A DNA stretch of 64,000 nucleotides from Alisma plantago-aquatica. Its lineage: Eukaryota > Streptophyta > Magnoliopsida > Alismatales > Alismataceae. Both the position numbers and the translations under genes were made by a program. The notes under the pieces were generated by a model. The model did no database searches. It was given only the letters and a program-made list of their open reading frames with translations, and was not told where the DNA came from. The stretch spans positions 1,169,409,749 to 1,169,473,748 of the forward strand of contig OY856409.1 of NCBI GenBank assembly GCA_963693085.1, written 5' to 3'. Positions 36,403 to 48,822 of this stretch are shown here, one piece after another; within the stretch, counting starts at the first letter, position 1, and every line of letters begins with the position of its first letter.

Positions 36403-39400
36403 TGTAAGGACCCTGACCTTCGTTTAGGGCTTACCCTGTTTGCTTTGCTTAACCCTGGTGTTTTGGTGCTTGCTAATCACCTTTAGTGGTGATTAGGGTT
36501 TGGTTGTGCTTTGTTGAGAGTTGGAGGTGCTACTTGCAATTAAACCAAGTCTAGGGTTTTGTAGGCAAGTTTGCCACCTTGTGAGGAGTCCCTCTCTCTC
36601 TTTGCTTCCTCTTGTGTAGAGGGGAAGGCTTGGGCTCGTTGCTTGAGTCCTTATGGGCTTTGTTGAGCTAGTTGGGCCTTGAGGTGCCTTGTTTTATCTT
36701 GGTTGAGCCTTGTGTCGCCCAAAGAGATGTTTGTGTTTCCCAAGAGCTGAGTGTATTGTCCTAGGAGTGTTTGTGTCGGCCAACATGGACGTGTGTCGCC
36801 CATGGAGCAACATGTTGTGTCGTCCATGCTCTTTGGTCTAGCCTTGACCTTGTTTAGTGGACACTTGGTGCATGTCTTGGCCATGTGGATGGAACTTGAT
36901 AGAGTAGGTGGCTTGAGCTCTAGGACAAGTGTCCCTAGGCAAGTGACACCTTGCTTGAACCAACCTTGTTTTCTCCTCCCTTTCCTTATATATAGGTGTG
37001 TCCTTTCCTTAACTTAGGGTCCCTTTGGTGCTTTGGTTTCTCCCCACCTTGAGTGCATGACACTCCCTCCTTCCTTGCTTGTGTCGGCCGATACACCCCT
37101 TGAAGGAGCATCTTGGTGGCCGACACACCGTGGAGAAGCAAGTGGTGGCCGATAACCTTGGAGTCTCCATCTTCCTTGCTTGGTGGTGTGTGGAGCTTTG
37201 AGCTCTTCTTCTTCTTCTTCTTTAGAGCTTGGAGCTTAAGGCGGGTTGCATAACTTCTAACCCTAACTACATTATCTCTTGCTTTGATCTTGTTTACATG
37301 TTAGTAGCCCAGTTTCTTGCTTGGCTTCCTTGTTGGCCGATCCTTGTGATCTAGGGTTTGTAGGTGAGCAATACTCCTTTCTCCCCTTAGTCTAGAGGAG
37401 TGAGCTTGGGTTTCTAGTAGCATGAGCAACACCCCTCTTTCTTGGTCGATTGAGGTGAGTTTGTGTTCTAGTTGCTTGAGCAATACTCTCCTCTCACCAT
37501 GGGCAAGAAGGTGAGCTCAGTTAGAAGTGACTCTCTTCTAGGGTTTCTCCGTGTGACCCGATTGGTGATAGAAGAAGTGCAAGACCCCTCCTTCTTAGTT
37601 GATTGAGGTGAGCCTTCTCTTGACCCACTAGGGTTTCGGGTGTCCATGTGTGAGGTAGTAGATGATCTTGTAAGTTAACACCTTGGACGATATAAGCTTT
37701 GGGGAGGTGCTACCTGACAGCCCTCTTGACCTAAACTCTTGGGCGATATGCTATGCTGGTTTGGACGATATCTTGATTCTTGTATCTGTTTGTAATGGAC
37801 AACACCTTCCTTTGGTTTGGTCTTGGATGACACATTTGAAGTTGTAACGGGTGTCACCCCCATTGCTATGCCTTGTGTCGGTCCATAGACCATAAGTTAA
37901 TGGGTTGGATGATAGACCCGTTTGTTGGTTGCTTGAGTTTAGAACACCAGACTTACACATAGCTGGAGGGCATGGCTGGTAGACCTGTGACGGGCGTCAC
38001 ATTAGCCTAGTGTGTCTCCCGACATGCTAAGTGAGACAGGCGTTGCAGCTGGTATGCCCGACGTAGTGTCAAGGGTATGGCTGAGTGTGTCGGACGTCAT
38101 GAGGTGAACTTTATGGTTGAGCCTTAGGTGATGGCATGATGCCCGAAATAACCTTTTTAGTAAGGGCTTAAGTTACTTCTAGTGAGGGTTCCATCAGCCA
38201 TAGAAATTGAGGTATTAATATCTTACCACGTTTACCATGATGATGGTCTGTGCTATGCTTAATAATGATGATGGCAACGTTAGTTCCTTTTATCTTAATC
38301 ATCATAATTATCGGTATAATACCCAAGAATGATAATGAGCATGTAATGCAGAGTGTTATGAGGCATGATTAAGAAAAAGGGTATGATCCCTATTGTCACT
38401 TTGTGTTGATAATACGCTTAATCCTAAATGTCACTCTGTGTTGATAATATGCATTTCTAAGTTATTCAAGATGATTATTGAATAGTGCTAACCATGCAGG
38501 TAATGCATAGCCAAATGAAAGGCTATGAGGAATGAATATTATAAATTTTGTTCCATGATGATGATGTAAGCTTTGGGAGGCAGTGGCCCTATGTGTTGAG
38601 GGATTGAAATCCCATGGTATGTGATGATCCTTGAAATGGATCTGGATGGTTGGTAAGAGGCCAAGTGACAACATGTGATGTGAGATCCTTGTGATAGATC
38701 AGTATGATGTAAATTAAAGAAAAAGCATAATGTTGAGTTTATGTTGTTTATTTTCTGTTATAGCTTGCATGTTATACAACTTGGTTGAATCTTGCAATCC
38801 ATCTAAAAGATACTAATTAATCACAGTGAAATCTATCATATAGTTTGCCCTGGCCATAGATCCATCATCGTCAGGACTTGGTGATGGTGAAACGGGTTCT
38901 CCTGCGGGATTAACCCGGAGCGCATATTTTTGAATATGCGAGGTTTCTCCTAGCCTAAAGTGAGGAGGTAAGAGTGCAACTGCGGTTGTAGACTCCAGGG
39001 TGCGGTGTTCAGGCCCGTAGCCCAGTTGTGATAAGAGCATGGTGAACAGGCCCATGGCTCAGGATATGTGACATGAGGAGCATGAATGCGTTCATGTCTC
39101 AGAGCACAGTAATTAGGCCCGTGACACAGTTTTACTAGCGTCGTGACCTGTACCGAGGTGGGCTAGGCAGAGGGCAGCCTGAGGAGCTGAACCTGTGGCT
39201 AAAGGCCACTTGAGCATGAGACTGCGGTCCTGCTTTGTTTCTCGTGTACTGACCATGAGGGGTGAGGTCGTGGATTTTGGCTCTTCCATTGACCTTGTAT
39301 GGCACCGGTTATGTGCTTCGCAGCCGAAGGTTGGATTTGAACGTTACGGTTCACTTCCTCAGGGCATAATAAAACATAATCCAGCCGATTAGTTATTACT

Positions 39401-40205
39401 GCTTAGGACAAACACGAAACATTGGTTGAGGCCTTGTTTGTGTAGTTAACTTTGTTTGTGGTTTGCAGTAGTTTATACATTTCTCATATGTGGTAAGATT
39501 TATACATCCTATCTTGTTATTCATGTTTCATAAGGAATAGTTGGATAAGTGACTGAGTATTTTTGGTAAGCTTGATAGTATGAAAAGTCTTATCTTATCA
39601 CTACTCTTGTTATACTTTTTAGCTTCTTTACTTATATCTGAGGTTTTGTAGTTTTGGCGGGGAGTTATGCCTCCCGCTGGGACAATGTTCAATTGTCTCA
39701 CCCCGCTGGTTTACACTCTTTTTAGGTGGTCAAGCTAGACGTGGTGGTGGTCACGGAGTTGCGGCCGAGCAGCAAGAAGAGTAGTAGAAGGCAAGCTTTG
39801 GATGTGCTGCTATTTTGGATGTTTTGCTGTAGAGTCTAGAGTCATCCTTGTACTCTCAGGTCCTTGGCGATGTTTTGACGTTGTTCCCCAATGTACAGCT
39901 GTAGATGTTTTTGTATATCCTGCTGTTGGCCGGATGCGGGCCTCTATATGTATGAACAGGTGATGAACTCATGATATGACAAGACAGCTGTTGCTCTAAG
40001 TTGTTGACATGTATCATGGATTGTATGAATGTATATAACATGTTTTCTTGCAGGATGTGGACTGTAATGTAATAGTTTCTCAGTTTATCAGTTTTCCGCA
40101 ACGGTTTTAATTAACCCGTGTTTCAATAATCTGTGGTTATGGTGATTTTCGCATGTTTTCGCGTAACATCTCGCTGTCTGTGTGATAGTGGGATGTGTTG
40201 CCACA
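36403..40205 (+). repeat. 3' LTR of Ty3-2
   Basis: Starts TGTAAGGACCCTGACC right after GGAGGTTAGCT and ends TGTTGCCACA, followed by the GAACC duplication. It is co-linear with the 5' LTR throughout with scattered, mostly single-base, differences. TATA box at 36987-36994. Confidence 0.95.
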
Positions 40206-40405
40206 GAACCCTTCTCTCCCTCACCTTTGTCCTTTGTTCCATTGATCTCCATCAATGAACTATTCTTCTTCTTAAGCGCACATAGAGTGGACTCAAAGTC
40301 TACTGGTATTTCTGGATTGTGCAGAACACTTCTCACAATCCCCAACCAGTTATGGAATTTATTCTCAATTAATTTTCCCAATTTAAAAGATGATTCTTTT
40401 GCCAT
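40206..40405 (-). pseudogene. Copia-1 gag, N-terminal part, internally deleted
   Basis: From the ATG at 40405 it reads MAKESSFKLGKLIENKFHNW, a typical copia gag start, then ALKKKNSSLMEINGTKDKGE, which in the family lies shortly before the zinc knuckle. Across the Ty3-2 insertion the frame continues at 27766 (GSLAESMSESS) and reaches protease within about 45 codons, with one TGA near 27690. Most of the capsid domain and the whole CCHC knuckle are therefore missing. This is an old internal deletion and not an effect of the Ty3-2 insertion, whose duplication is clean. Confidence 0.75.
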
Positions 40406-41059
40406 TCTACAAGAGAAATTTGCATGTGTCAAAACTCCTTTTTGATTTGATTTGATTTGAATAAATTTTGACAGTAGTTAATTAGGCCTTTAATTAATTA
40501 CCGCTCCCACTATTTTGATTCAAATTGACATCCCACACCATCAATTTGGAAGATTGTAGCATACAATCTTCTAGTGGGTCAAGATATGTATTTCATCGAG
40601 TCATGAGTAAGCTTTGGTTGATGGCCCACAACTTGACTATTTAGGTAGGCCATCATGCCAATTGCATCATATGCAACTCTTAATGAATGAACATGCGCAA
40701 CACCTTGCCATGAACATTCCGTGCCTCTGGGGTTAGACGCTCTAAGAATCACCAGTTAAGTCTAACCCAAAAGCCGACATGATAAACATGCACCCTACTT
40801 TGGTAGAACCTACATGTTTACCCTTCACACTTCCGCGAGATAGACGGCGCACCACACTTTGGCGTAACCTATGCTTGGTCGATCAGGTTTTCATGTGTGT
40901 CGCTAATGGAAGGCGTGAAAGACTTAATATTTAGATGAGGGATTTGGCTTTTATAGGTACATATACATATCCAATCACCACAATATAGTAAGTATCATAT
41001 ACATGCTATATCTCATAGAAAACATGTGAAATGATAAAAGCAATGATTATGGCCATCCT

Positions 41060-41092
41060 AATGTGATTCCTCAAGCCAAGAGGAATCACATT
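41060..41092 (-). other. Leader hairpin of copia-1
   Basis: Perfect 13-bp arms AATGTGATTCCTC (41060-41072) and GAGGAATCACATT (41080-41092) enclose the 7-base loop AAGCCAA. The copia-2 version keeps pairing despite two changed pairs. Possible packaging or dimerisation element of the genomic RNA; this is inference. Confidence 0.8.
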
Positions 41093-41534
41093 CATCTAGG
41101 TCCACATCACATCCAACCTGTACAAGATGAACTCGGTGCTTTGCCTTTCTGGGTTTGATCAACTCATCTCCATGATTGACCGGCTCGCCATCAGACTGGT
41201 TGGTTGGGTGCCACCAACCGATCGACTAGCGCCTCCAGCCAATCAGTACACTGGTCATCGTGCATCTCCTTAGGCCGCCACCTGTTTGTCTCGCTCCTCG
41301 AACTGGTCATCAAGATGTCCGCCATTCTTTTACATAATAGGAAATAAAATCTATCCTATTTTACATTTGAAAAAGGAAACCCTGAGTTACATTCGGGGGG
41401 AGCAAAGGTAGGAAAGAAATCTTGAGTTATCTCGAGTTACATCAGGAATAGGAGATAGGGTATCGGTGCGCAGACTGAGATGCAACCAACCACATACAAC
41501 CAAGCACACATACATAGGGTTTATTGGCCATAAC

Positions 41535-43000
41535 TAGAGCTGGCAATCGGGCGGGTCGGGTTGGGTTTGGGTCAGGTCATTTCAGGTTGGGTCATTACGG
41601 GTCAGAGATAATTCAGGTTATTTTATTCTTTTGGGTCAGTTGGGTTTGGGTCGGGTTAGGATCGGGTTGGGTCTCTTCGGGTCATTTTGTAATTTGGGTC
41701 AACTCGGGTTCGGGTCGGGTCAATTTAGGTATATACTTTTTTAGGTTACTTTATCAGGTCGGGTTGAGTTCAAGTCAAATCATTTTGAGTCGTCTTAATA
41801 TCGGGTCGGGTCAATTTGAACTATTTCCTAGATCTACTTGGGTTTTAGGTCGAGTCATTTTTAGGGTGGGTAGTAATCAGATCGGGTCTTCTTGGGTTGT
41901 GTTTTTTGTTCGGGTCTAGTTGTTTTGGGTTGGGTCTCAGTCTGTTTAGGTTAGAGAGTTGGAAATTAGATGGGTCAATTCAGGTTTGGCCATAGTCATT
42001 ATGGGTCGAAGATAATTGAGGTTATTTTATCCTTTCATGTCGAGTCGGGTTAGTATTTGTTTGGTCCCTTCAGTCCATTTTGTTTTCTTGGGTCAACTCG
42101 TGTCTGGATCGGGTCAATTTTGGTACAAGTTTGTTCAGATTCATTTATTGGGTTGGTTTAGGTTCACGTCAAATCACTTCAGGTCGTTTCAATTTATACT
42201 ATTTCTTGGGGCTAATTCGAGTTTGAATCTAATCATTTTGAATTGGGTAGTTATCAAGTTGGTGTTGCATGAGTTGTATTTTTTTATAATCAAGTTGTTT
42301 TGAGTTGGACCTTATTCAGGTCACGTTGTGAGTTGTGATAATGAGTAATGACTAATATGTTGCATTATGTAAAAAAATAAAGAAAATATTTTTACTTGTT
42401 ATTTTTCTTTTTTACTGTCCAATATCTCTTATATTCCCCCTTCCTTTTCTTTACAATCAAATTATCAAGAAAACTATTTCTTATAAATAATATACTGATA
42501 AAGCTATACAAAAATCTATTGTAAAACTAAAACTTCACTTCTCAGCTTCTCGCTAGTACTCAGTCATGTTGACATTGGGTAGGGTTGGTGTTTTGTTGGA
42601 TTGATTTCGGGTCAGGTTGACATTGCGTTGGTCAGTGTAGGGTAGGTTTGACATCAAGTCCAGTTGACATAGGGTCAGGTTGGTGTTGGATTGGGTTGAC
42701 ATTGGGTTGTGTTGGTGTTAGGTGGGTTGACGTCAGGTCAGGTCAATATCAGGTCAGGTTGATATCGAGTCGGGTCAAGTCGGTTGTGATTTTTCCAGGT
42801 TGATTCGGGTCACGCGATATCATCGGGTCGGGTGTCGGGTCAGGTTTGGGTCTGTCAATTCCGGGTCATATTGAGTTTTGGGTAAACATCGGGTCGGGTC
42901 GGGTTGAGTTCGGGTTTATATTTTCTTCGGGTTTAATTGGGTCGGGTTGCGGATAGGACGGGTCGGGTTTCTCGGGTCGGGTCAACTTTTGCCATCTCTA
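41535..43000. mobile_element. hAT-2: 1.47-kb hAT-type element built of GGGTC-type repeats
   Basis: It has a perfect 8-bp target duplication GCCATAAC (41527-41534, 43001-43008). The left end is TAGAGCTGGCAATCGGGCGG; the right end reverse-complemented is TAGAGATGGCAAAAGTTGAC. Between the ends almost everything is degenerate GGGTCGGGTT / GGGTCAGGTT repeats, densest near both ends and more decayed in the AT-rich centre (42340-42520). Forward ORFs through it (for example 41524-41919) merely translate the repeat. No transposase; mobilisation would need a hAT transposase supplied elsewhere. It sits in the copia-1 leader. Confidence 0.9.
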
Positions 43001-43214
43001 GCCATAACCATGTTGTACATCCACCACAAAACTCGTTTAAGGGTGACGTGTATCGAGTGCATTCATATTACATATCAAATATGTATATAGGGATTTGTGG
43101 ATTTAGAATTGGACATGCATAAAGCCAATTTTATTCGCATCATATGCAATAAATAAAGGTGACAAACCAAAATTGATCATATCGATAATCCTAAAGCATA
43201 AAGCAGTTGATGTG

Positions 43215-43226
43215 GCTCTGATACCA
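43215..43226 (-). other. Primer binding site of copia-1
   Basis: The minus strand reads TGGTATCAGAGC, complementary to initiator Met-tRNA, one base after the 5' LTR end at 43228. Confidence 0.9.
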
Positions 43227-43227
43227 C

Positions 43228-45430
43228 TGTAGGGTTATGGGAGACAGAGAAGGCAGTGAAAACAAACATTTTCTTCTCCCAAACCCAGAATAAAGGAATT
43301 GTGTCAATGTCTATACAATAGGAAGGATGGTTTGTAGAGGCGTACCTTGTCCTGAGGCTTGCTCGGCGACGTTACCTCATGGCTTGTGTAGTCTTCACTT
43401 CTAGTCTTGGACAGTGTCTGAGCAGCTCCTGGTCTCACCGGGACTGTCGAGATTGACAACTGTCCTTCGAGCGGCAAAAGTCTCCCACCTCTGTAGTCGT
43501 CCATACAGGCTTCCTGGAATTCCGATCTCCTTGTCCCACAAGGAATTGGAAAGATTTGCACCCTCCTTTCGGTGTACTAGTCACCGACACACTCTCCTGC
43601 AACTAGTTTCCTTTCTGCAGTTGTCTTTCCCTTATTGTGCCTCCCTTATCAGGTACCACTTGCTCGGGCTCTCTCGGTTACCACAACCAGAGAGAACGAC
43701 AACTTTGCAGAGCAACTGGTGTTCTGAGTTGTACTTTGAGAAGCCCCCAATACCCCTATATATATATGAGGGTCATGGGACAGGGTTCTCTACCCCGGGA
43801 AATGCGGGACTAAACAGGAGTAGAAGGGTTCGAGATTTTCCACAAAACAACCAACTACGCCAGCTGAACCGATCATTTCAATCATGAAATGGTCTTTTGG
43901 TGACCTCAACCGATCGGTTCACACCTGAACCAATCATTTGGGACACCTGAGCCAATCGGTTCACTTCTGAGTCAATTGGTTCGTGGTCCTGGTCCAACTC
44001 AAATTGACTTTAATTTTTGTTTCCAATTAATCAAATATTAATCCTTGTCCAAATCGAATTTGTACAAGTGAAACAAATTGTATTTGCAAAATTGACTTTC
44101 CAAATGATCTTGGTTGGTAATATGAGCCGACCGGTTCAACAATTGAGTCGATCGTCTCATTGATACATGAGATGATCGTCTCACCAGTTGAGCCAATTGG
44201 TTCACCAACCTGAGCCAATCAGTTCATCACATGAGTCGATCGGTTGGAAGTGCAGACTGTGCAAAATCAGTCAAGTGCAGTTTCAATCGTTCCGATACTC
44301 TAATCAATTCGTCCAACACCTTGAACACTATGATTTTGAGCTATCAATCAATTGTGTTTAATTGAACTACTAAACTCCTTTAGTAATCAATCTAAACATC
44401 ATTTGTGGAAAAACTCCTCTTCCAGGTTAAATCCTATGTGTGTGACCCTGCAGGTCCATTTCACGTTGGCAATGAAAGTCCATAACACTTATGACTTCAC
44501 AAGCAAAGAGCGGTGCCTAGTCACACATCAGTGCTACCTAAGTGAAATAGAAAGTTGGAGAACAATTTTCAATCCTACAATCCGTGAATGGTGTTATAGT
44601 GAATGTATAATTCCTTTGTCACTAATGTCCTGAATGAACTCGAGGCATGGTACAATCATCCTTTCAACATTCTTCCTTTTCCTTGATCTCAGAGCATACT
44701 GGGTGAGATGTGTGTGACATCAATATCTCATATTGATTCACACATGCATGTGCATGCCTTTCTCAATCCTACTCATCAAGTGGCCATGGACATTAAACTC
44801 CCTTAGGAGGGACAAATCCCATATCTATCACTCACCCCTCAAAAGCCTCATGTGTCAAAGACACCCAATCATCACCTTTATAACAACCCATGTTTCAGGA
44901 CTGTGTTTGATGATGTCAAAGTGTACCCAACGACATGTGTTGAGTGTAGTGATTTCAGGTCAAAGAATCACATTCACCACCATCACTGTGAGAGCTGACT
45001 GTGACTACCAAATCATGATTCCATGTGTCACTCTCATGGTGGGTTTGTCTGATACACATGTTCTCTAACAAGTACCTATGTGCTTAGTTTGATATCACCA
45101 TATCATGACTAATGAGATTCTGTCATCAACCAACACACAATTTAGTCTTTAGTGTTATTGATGTCTATGGTTATTTCCACAATAACAACCGACTAGGGAC
45201 CAAACAAGAATGTATACTCTTAACATCCATATGATCTCATCATTTAGGTCCTTAACCTAAAAGCATACGTCATTGAGTAAAACAATTCTTTAGACATCTA
45301 TCATGTTACACCATCATCTCAGAAATAGTTAAAACATATAGATCGGAAATTGCCTTTATTATTATTCAAATCATTTACAAAGTATCCCATTACAATCATC
45401 ACATGACTTGCTCTATGGGCATACATACCA
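43228..45430 (-). repeat. 5' LTR of copia-1 (2.2 kb)
   Basis: It begins TGGTATGTATGCCC at 45430 and ends CCCATAACCCTACA at 43228 on the minus strand. It is uninterrupted and so documents the empty site of the CACTA insertion. A TATA run is at 43757-43767. CCGATCGG-type motifs lie at about 43860-44250. Confidence 0.95.
43757..43767 (-). promoter_or_regulatory. TATA box of copia-1 5' LTR
   Basis: TATATATATA run conserved at 15791-15801 in the 3' LTR, bounded by conserved GC-rich sequence on both sides. Confidence 0.55.
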
Positions 45431-45435
45431 ACAAC

Positions 45436-45615
45436 AATAACCATTTACAAAGCTACAAAATGTTTCATATACATAAGTTTATCACCCTATGGGTGGCACA
45501 AAAGAAAAGGAAATACTAGATATAATCTTATAAGAGTCCCAATAGCATAGGACAACTCATCTATTCCAACCAATCCACAATCCAATTTCATGTATAAAAC
45601 CTTCGTGTGTCCATG
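45436..45615. other. Short flank between copia-1 and Ty3-X
   Basis: No gene or repeat recognised. Together with 15039-15246 it represents the locus before copia-1 arrived. CCATG (45611-45615) would be the left target duplication of Ty3-X. Confidence 0.5.
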
Positions 45616-48600
45616 TGTGACACCCTTTCTTACACAAAGAGAGATTACTCAAAACGTAAGTCACGATCAACCATTAATAGCATATTACCAAAAATCGCAG
45701 GAAATTAAAACCAATTTGCAACAAGCACCATGAGTTGAGATTTATTACACAAGAATCAACTCTTGTATTTCATAACATATATTTTGAGTGAAGCGTCATT
45801 GTTTTCGACCATATGGTTACATAAGTTAACAATTCCACATGTATGTACATACCACCAAAGGCACACAAGCCAAAAACTGCATATTTATCATCACATCATC
45901 AAAACACTTTGAGAACACCCCCAAGGACCTGAGTGTACAGGGACGACACATAGGACTATATTACTAGACAATATCTATTTACCATGACTCACCAAGTGTA
46001 GTTTCTCCTCATATTATGTCCTCAGCCACATGATCTTTAACTCAGCATGCACGTCCACCTAAGAAGATATTTAACCAACGGGTGAGACAACAGTCACAGC
46101 AAGAGATAGAACTCTCTGTAAACTTTATTATTTTCATAGATAACTTAAGCAGAAAAGAATATTATTATAAGATGAGAAGATTCAGCGATTCTCTTAAGTA
46201 AAGAAACTATCACTTGTTTAACCAGTTTAGGCATCTACACTACATAATAGATTATATTTAAGCTTGAAAAGGAATACAAAGAACATGTATAATTGTTGCA
46301 AACTAAATAGTACAAAAGCAAAGCAAGGTCTCATCTAATGTTATCGTATTTGATCCTATACATGTGCACTACTCAGATGATTATGTATTTTATTATTCCC
46401 TAAGGATTTGAGTCGTACCAGACAAATCTAACTGACCACTGCTAAATCAAAATCGGTGCCATACAAGGTCAATGGAAGAGTCAGAATCCATGACCTTCCC
46501 ACACCTCCCGGTCAGTATGAGAATAACACCACAGAGACATGTCAGTCAACTACACAAGTGACATACAATCACATCAAAGTGGTTAACTCACGTATGGCCA
46601 CCCATATAACATCCAGCCCACCTTGTTATAGGTAACATTTCTAGGAGAATAGGCTCATGTACAGACATTCTTAAATGAAGGATTGGCTCACACATGGCCA
46701 TCCTTATCACAAAGAAATCGAATCACGCATGGTCGTCTCGCACAATCTGTAATTAAGGATTGTAAGGGGATACTGCATCACATATCACTCATATCACAAA
46801 TCTTGAGGCATTATCTGAGGCTCATGCATGGCCAAAGTCACCCTTAATTGCTTGATATTAGGGTACCAAGTTGTCCCCGCATACTCAAAAGTATGCGCTC
46901 TGAGTTAAACTCGTTTCACCATCCAAGAAATATTGATACTGAATGGATCTATGGCACAAGGAGAGATACATGATTATATTCCACTTGATTAATTAGACCA
47001 ATTAAAGTGTCTTTTGGCATCAATCAAGTTACAACATATAAAATCATAACAAATTCCACAAAGATAAGGGCATAACACACTTTTAACGGGTATAAGCATA
47101 TAGGGTGTGAGCTTGTCACATTATCACCACATGATGTATGTGTCATTGCCATTCACGATACCATCACCACTATTACACAAACTCTCAAGGCTATCACCAA
47201 TGTCACATCACTATGGGATATAAATCCCTCATTTCAGTACCAGAGGATATCACCTCAACTAGGCACTAAGCCTTTTCCAGGTCCTAAGACCCATCACATC
47301 ATACTCATGATTCATGGTTATCTCATCATGCCTCATTGGCATATAATCAGTACTTATGTCAATTTTCACTTATGCCACATCACATGTACTTTCCATAGCA
47401 ATAATTGGTTATTACATTTAGAGAGGAAATATGTCAAACATATTAAACCCCTTTAAATAAAGCAAGTAATGCATCATAAGTTCTTTGATTTAGCATTAGG
47501 CTTCATGCTTATTTCACACAGGGTTCTCAAGCATCAATTTATCTCAAATGTATGACATTCACTACCTCCTATAACTTGAAGTATATAAGGCTAAGAATTA
47601 GACAATTTAACCAGTTATACACATTCACATATTCATACTTTCCATGTTCCCTTACCGAGACTTATAGCCAATTCTTAATGTCATTTAACCATCTTCACAT
47701 TATTCACAAGTTATAACACCCAATTAACCCACTATGTTAAAGCCATGGAATTAAGAGAGAGAAAACAATATCATGCTTTCTATTCACACACATTCAATAA
47801 TATGACTTGCCTTTAGAGTCAGGTTCAATACTCTTTAATTGTAGCCGATTTGGGTTTTACCTCATGGTTACATCACCAAACCCTAATCACACCAATTCCC
47901 ACTTTCTTGAAACTGGTTTAGGTTTTGAACAACATTTGTTAGATATGAATCATTCATCATATCAGTAGTACCAGGTGTCACCCTTTCATAAATGCATGTG
48001 TATCATCACATTAAGTTATGTGAGAATTACTATAGTGCATTATATAAACATGTTGACTATTGCACCAACATGACTTTTCATCATTATGTGACCCATACAT
48101 TATTCTAACAAGGCTTATAACCACCCATATATATTCACATAATTGTGTCATTAGCCTTACTCTACAAGTTAAGATTTTATGAAAAGGAAATATAGTAAGC
48201 ACTTTTCATGGATTATAATCTTTCATTAAGATGAGAACAAGGGTCATATTCTTCCATGATAAAGTTTATCATATGGATACTCAATCATAGAACCCTACAT
48301 CCATTACTTCCCACATTTGTTGGAGAGTTTAGGGCTAAACTCTTTAGTTAAGGATGTACCACTCATAGTAACATCATGCTATGGTGAATTAGCTTTAGGA
48401 GAAGAAATTGAGATTAATCATACATTATCCAAAACAACACTCTTCTATATCATGCATTGCTCATATGTTTACATTATTCGGTATTCAAGCATACCCTTCA
48501 ACCCCCATCATGTGATATCAGTTTCACCTCTGCCACATGTGTCAGCTTGACCACATTTTGGTGTGTTAGGCAATCTCATCCAAGGGTATCAGTTTAGACT

Positions 48601-48822
48601 ACCTTGTGGTGTATCGGTATAGACCATTTTGTCCTAGCATGTCAGGTTCACTACACAACCCTAACAAGTTATGAAACCCTTTATGTGGTGTATATTTGTG
48701 AAGCATGTTGAAACTAAGTTTCAACTCATAAGATAATTTTGAGAACAATGAGTTATTTTATTTTGATAAAATGGTTCTAAGGAAAGAGGATGGATGAGTA
48801 AGATACCCAAATTTGGTTAACA
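45616..48822 (-). repeat. 3' LTR of Ty3-X (Tekay/Del-like), 3.2 kb
   Basis: On the minus strand it starts TGTTAACCAAATTTGGG at 48822, directly after a polypurine tract, and ends GGGTGTCACA at 45616. It shares with the Ty3-2 LTR the block near 46050-46125 (CTCACCCGTTGG, TTAGGTGG) and the ACCTGAGTGTACAGGGACGA motif near 45930. It also has repeated CATGGCCATCC-like motifs near 46590-46840. Confidence 0.8.

Larger units (their letters stand above)
27767..40205 (+). mobile_element. Ty3-2: full-length Ty3 chromovirus (Tekay/Del-like), 12.4 kb
   Basis: It is structurally complete: LTRs 27767-31570 and 36403-40205 (3804 and 3803 bp), primer site, one long gag-pol frame with C-terminal chromodomain, and a degenerate polypurine tract (about 36389-36402). 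It is flanked by an exact 5-bp target duplication GAACC (27762-27766, 40206-40210). It sits between gag and protease of copia-1, in opposite orientation. The LTRs differ by a few percent in the segments I compared by eye. It cannot be autonomous because gag-pol has 15 premature stops. Confidence 0.97.
40406..43214 (-). other. Copia-1 5' leader (interrupted by hAT-2)
   Basis: Noncoding leader between primer site and gag. 40450-41340 resembles the copia-2 leader (7700-8680) and contains the conserved hairpin at 41060-41092. GATCGACTAG/CCGATCG-like motifs occur near 41215. The part next to the primer site (43009-43214) has no counterpart at copia-2. Confidence 0.8.
15247..45430 (-). mobile_element. 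Copia-1: Ty1/copia retrotransposon with three nested insertions
   Basis: Reading leftwards on the minus strand: 5' LTR (45430-43228), Met-tRNA primer site (43226-43215), leader, start of gag (40405-40206), protease-integrase-RT-RNase H (27766-24560), polypurine tract (24539-24547) and 3' LTR (24535-15247). Both LTRs end TGTAGGG... on the left and ...CATACCA on the right. Target duplication is ACAAT (15242-15246) against ACAAC (45431-45435), one base different. It is interrupted by a CACTA element (16921-23961), Ty3-2 (27767-40205) and hAT-2 (41535-43000). The order enzymes follow (integrase before RT) is that of Ty1/copia. The lineage is Angela/Tork-like, not decided. Confidence 0.95.

Noticed and set aside
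41524..41919. 131-codon forward ORF rich in Gly, Val, Ser
   Set aside because: It is the translation of the GGGTC repeats of hAT-2.
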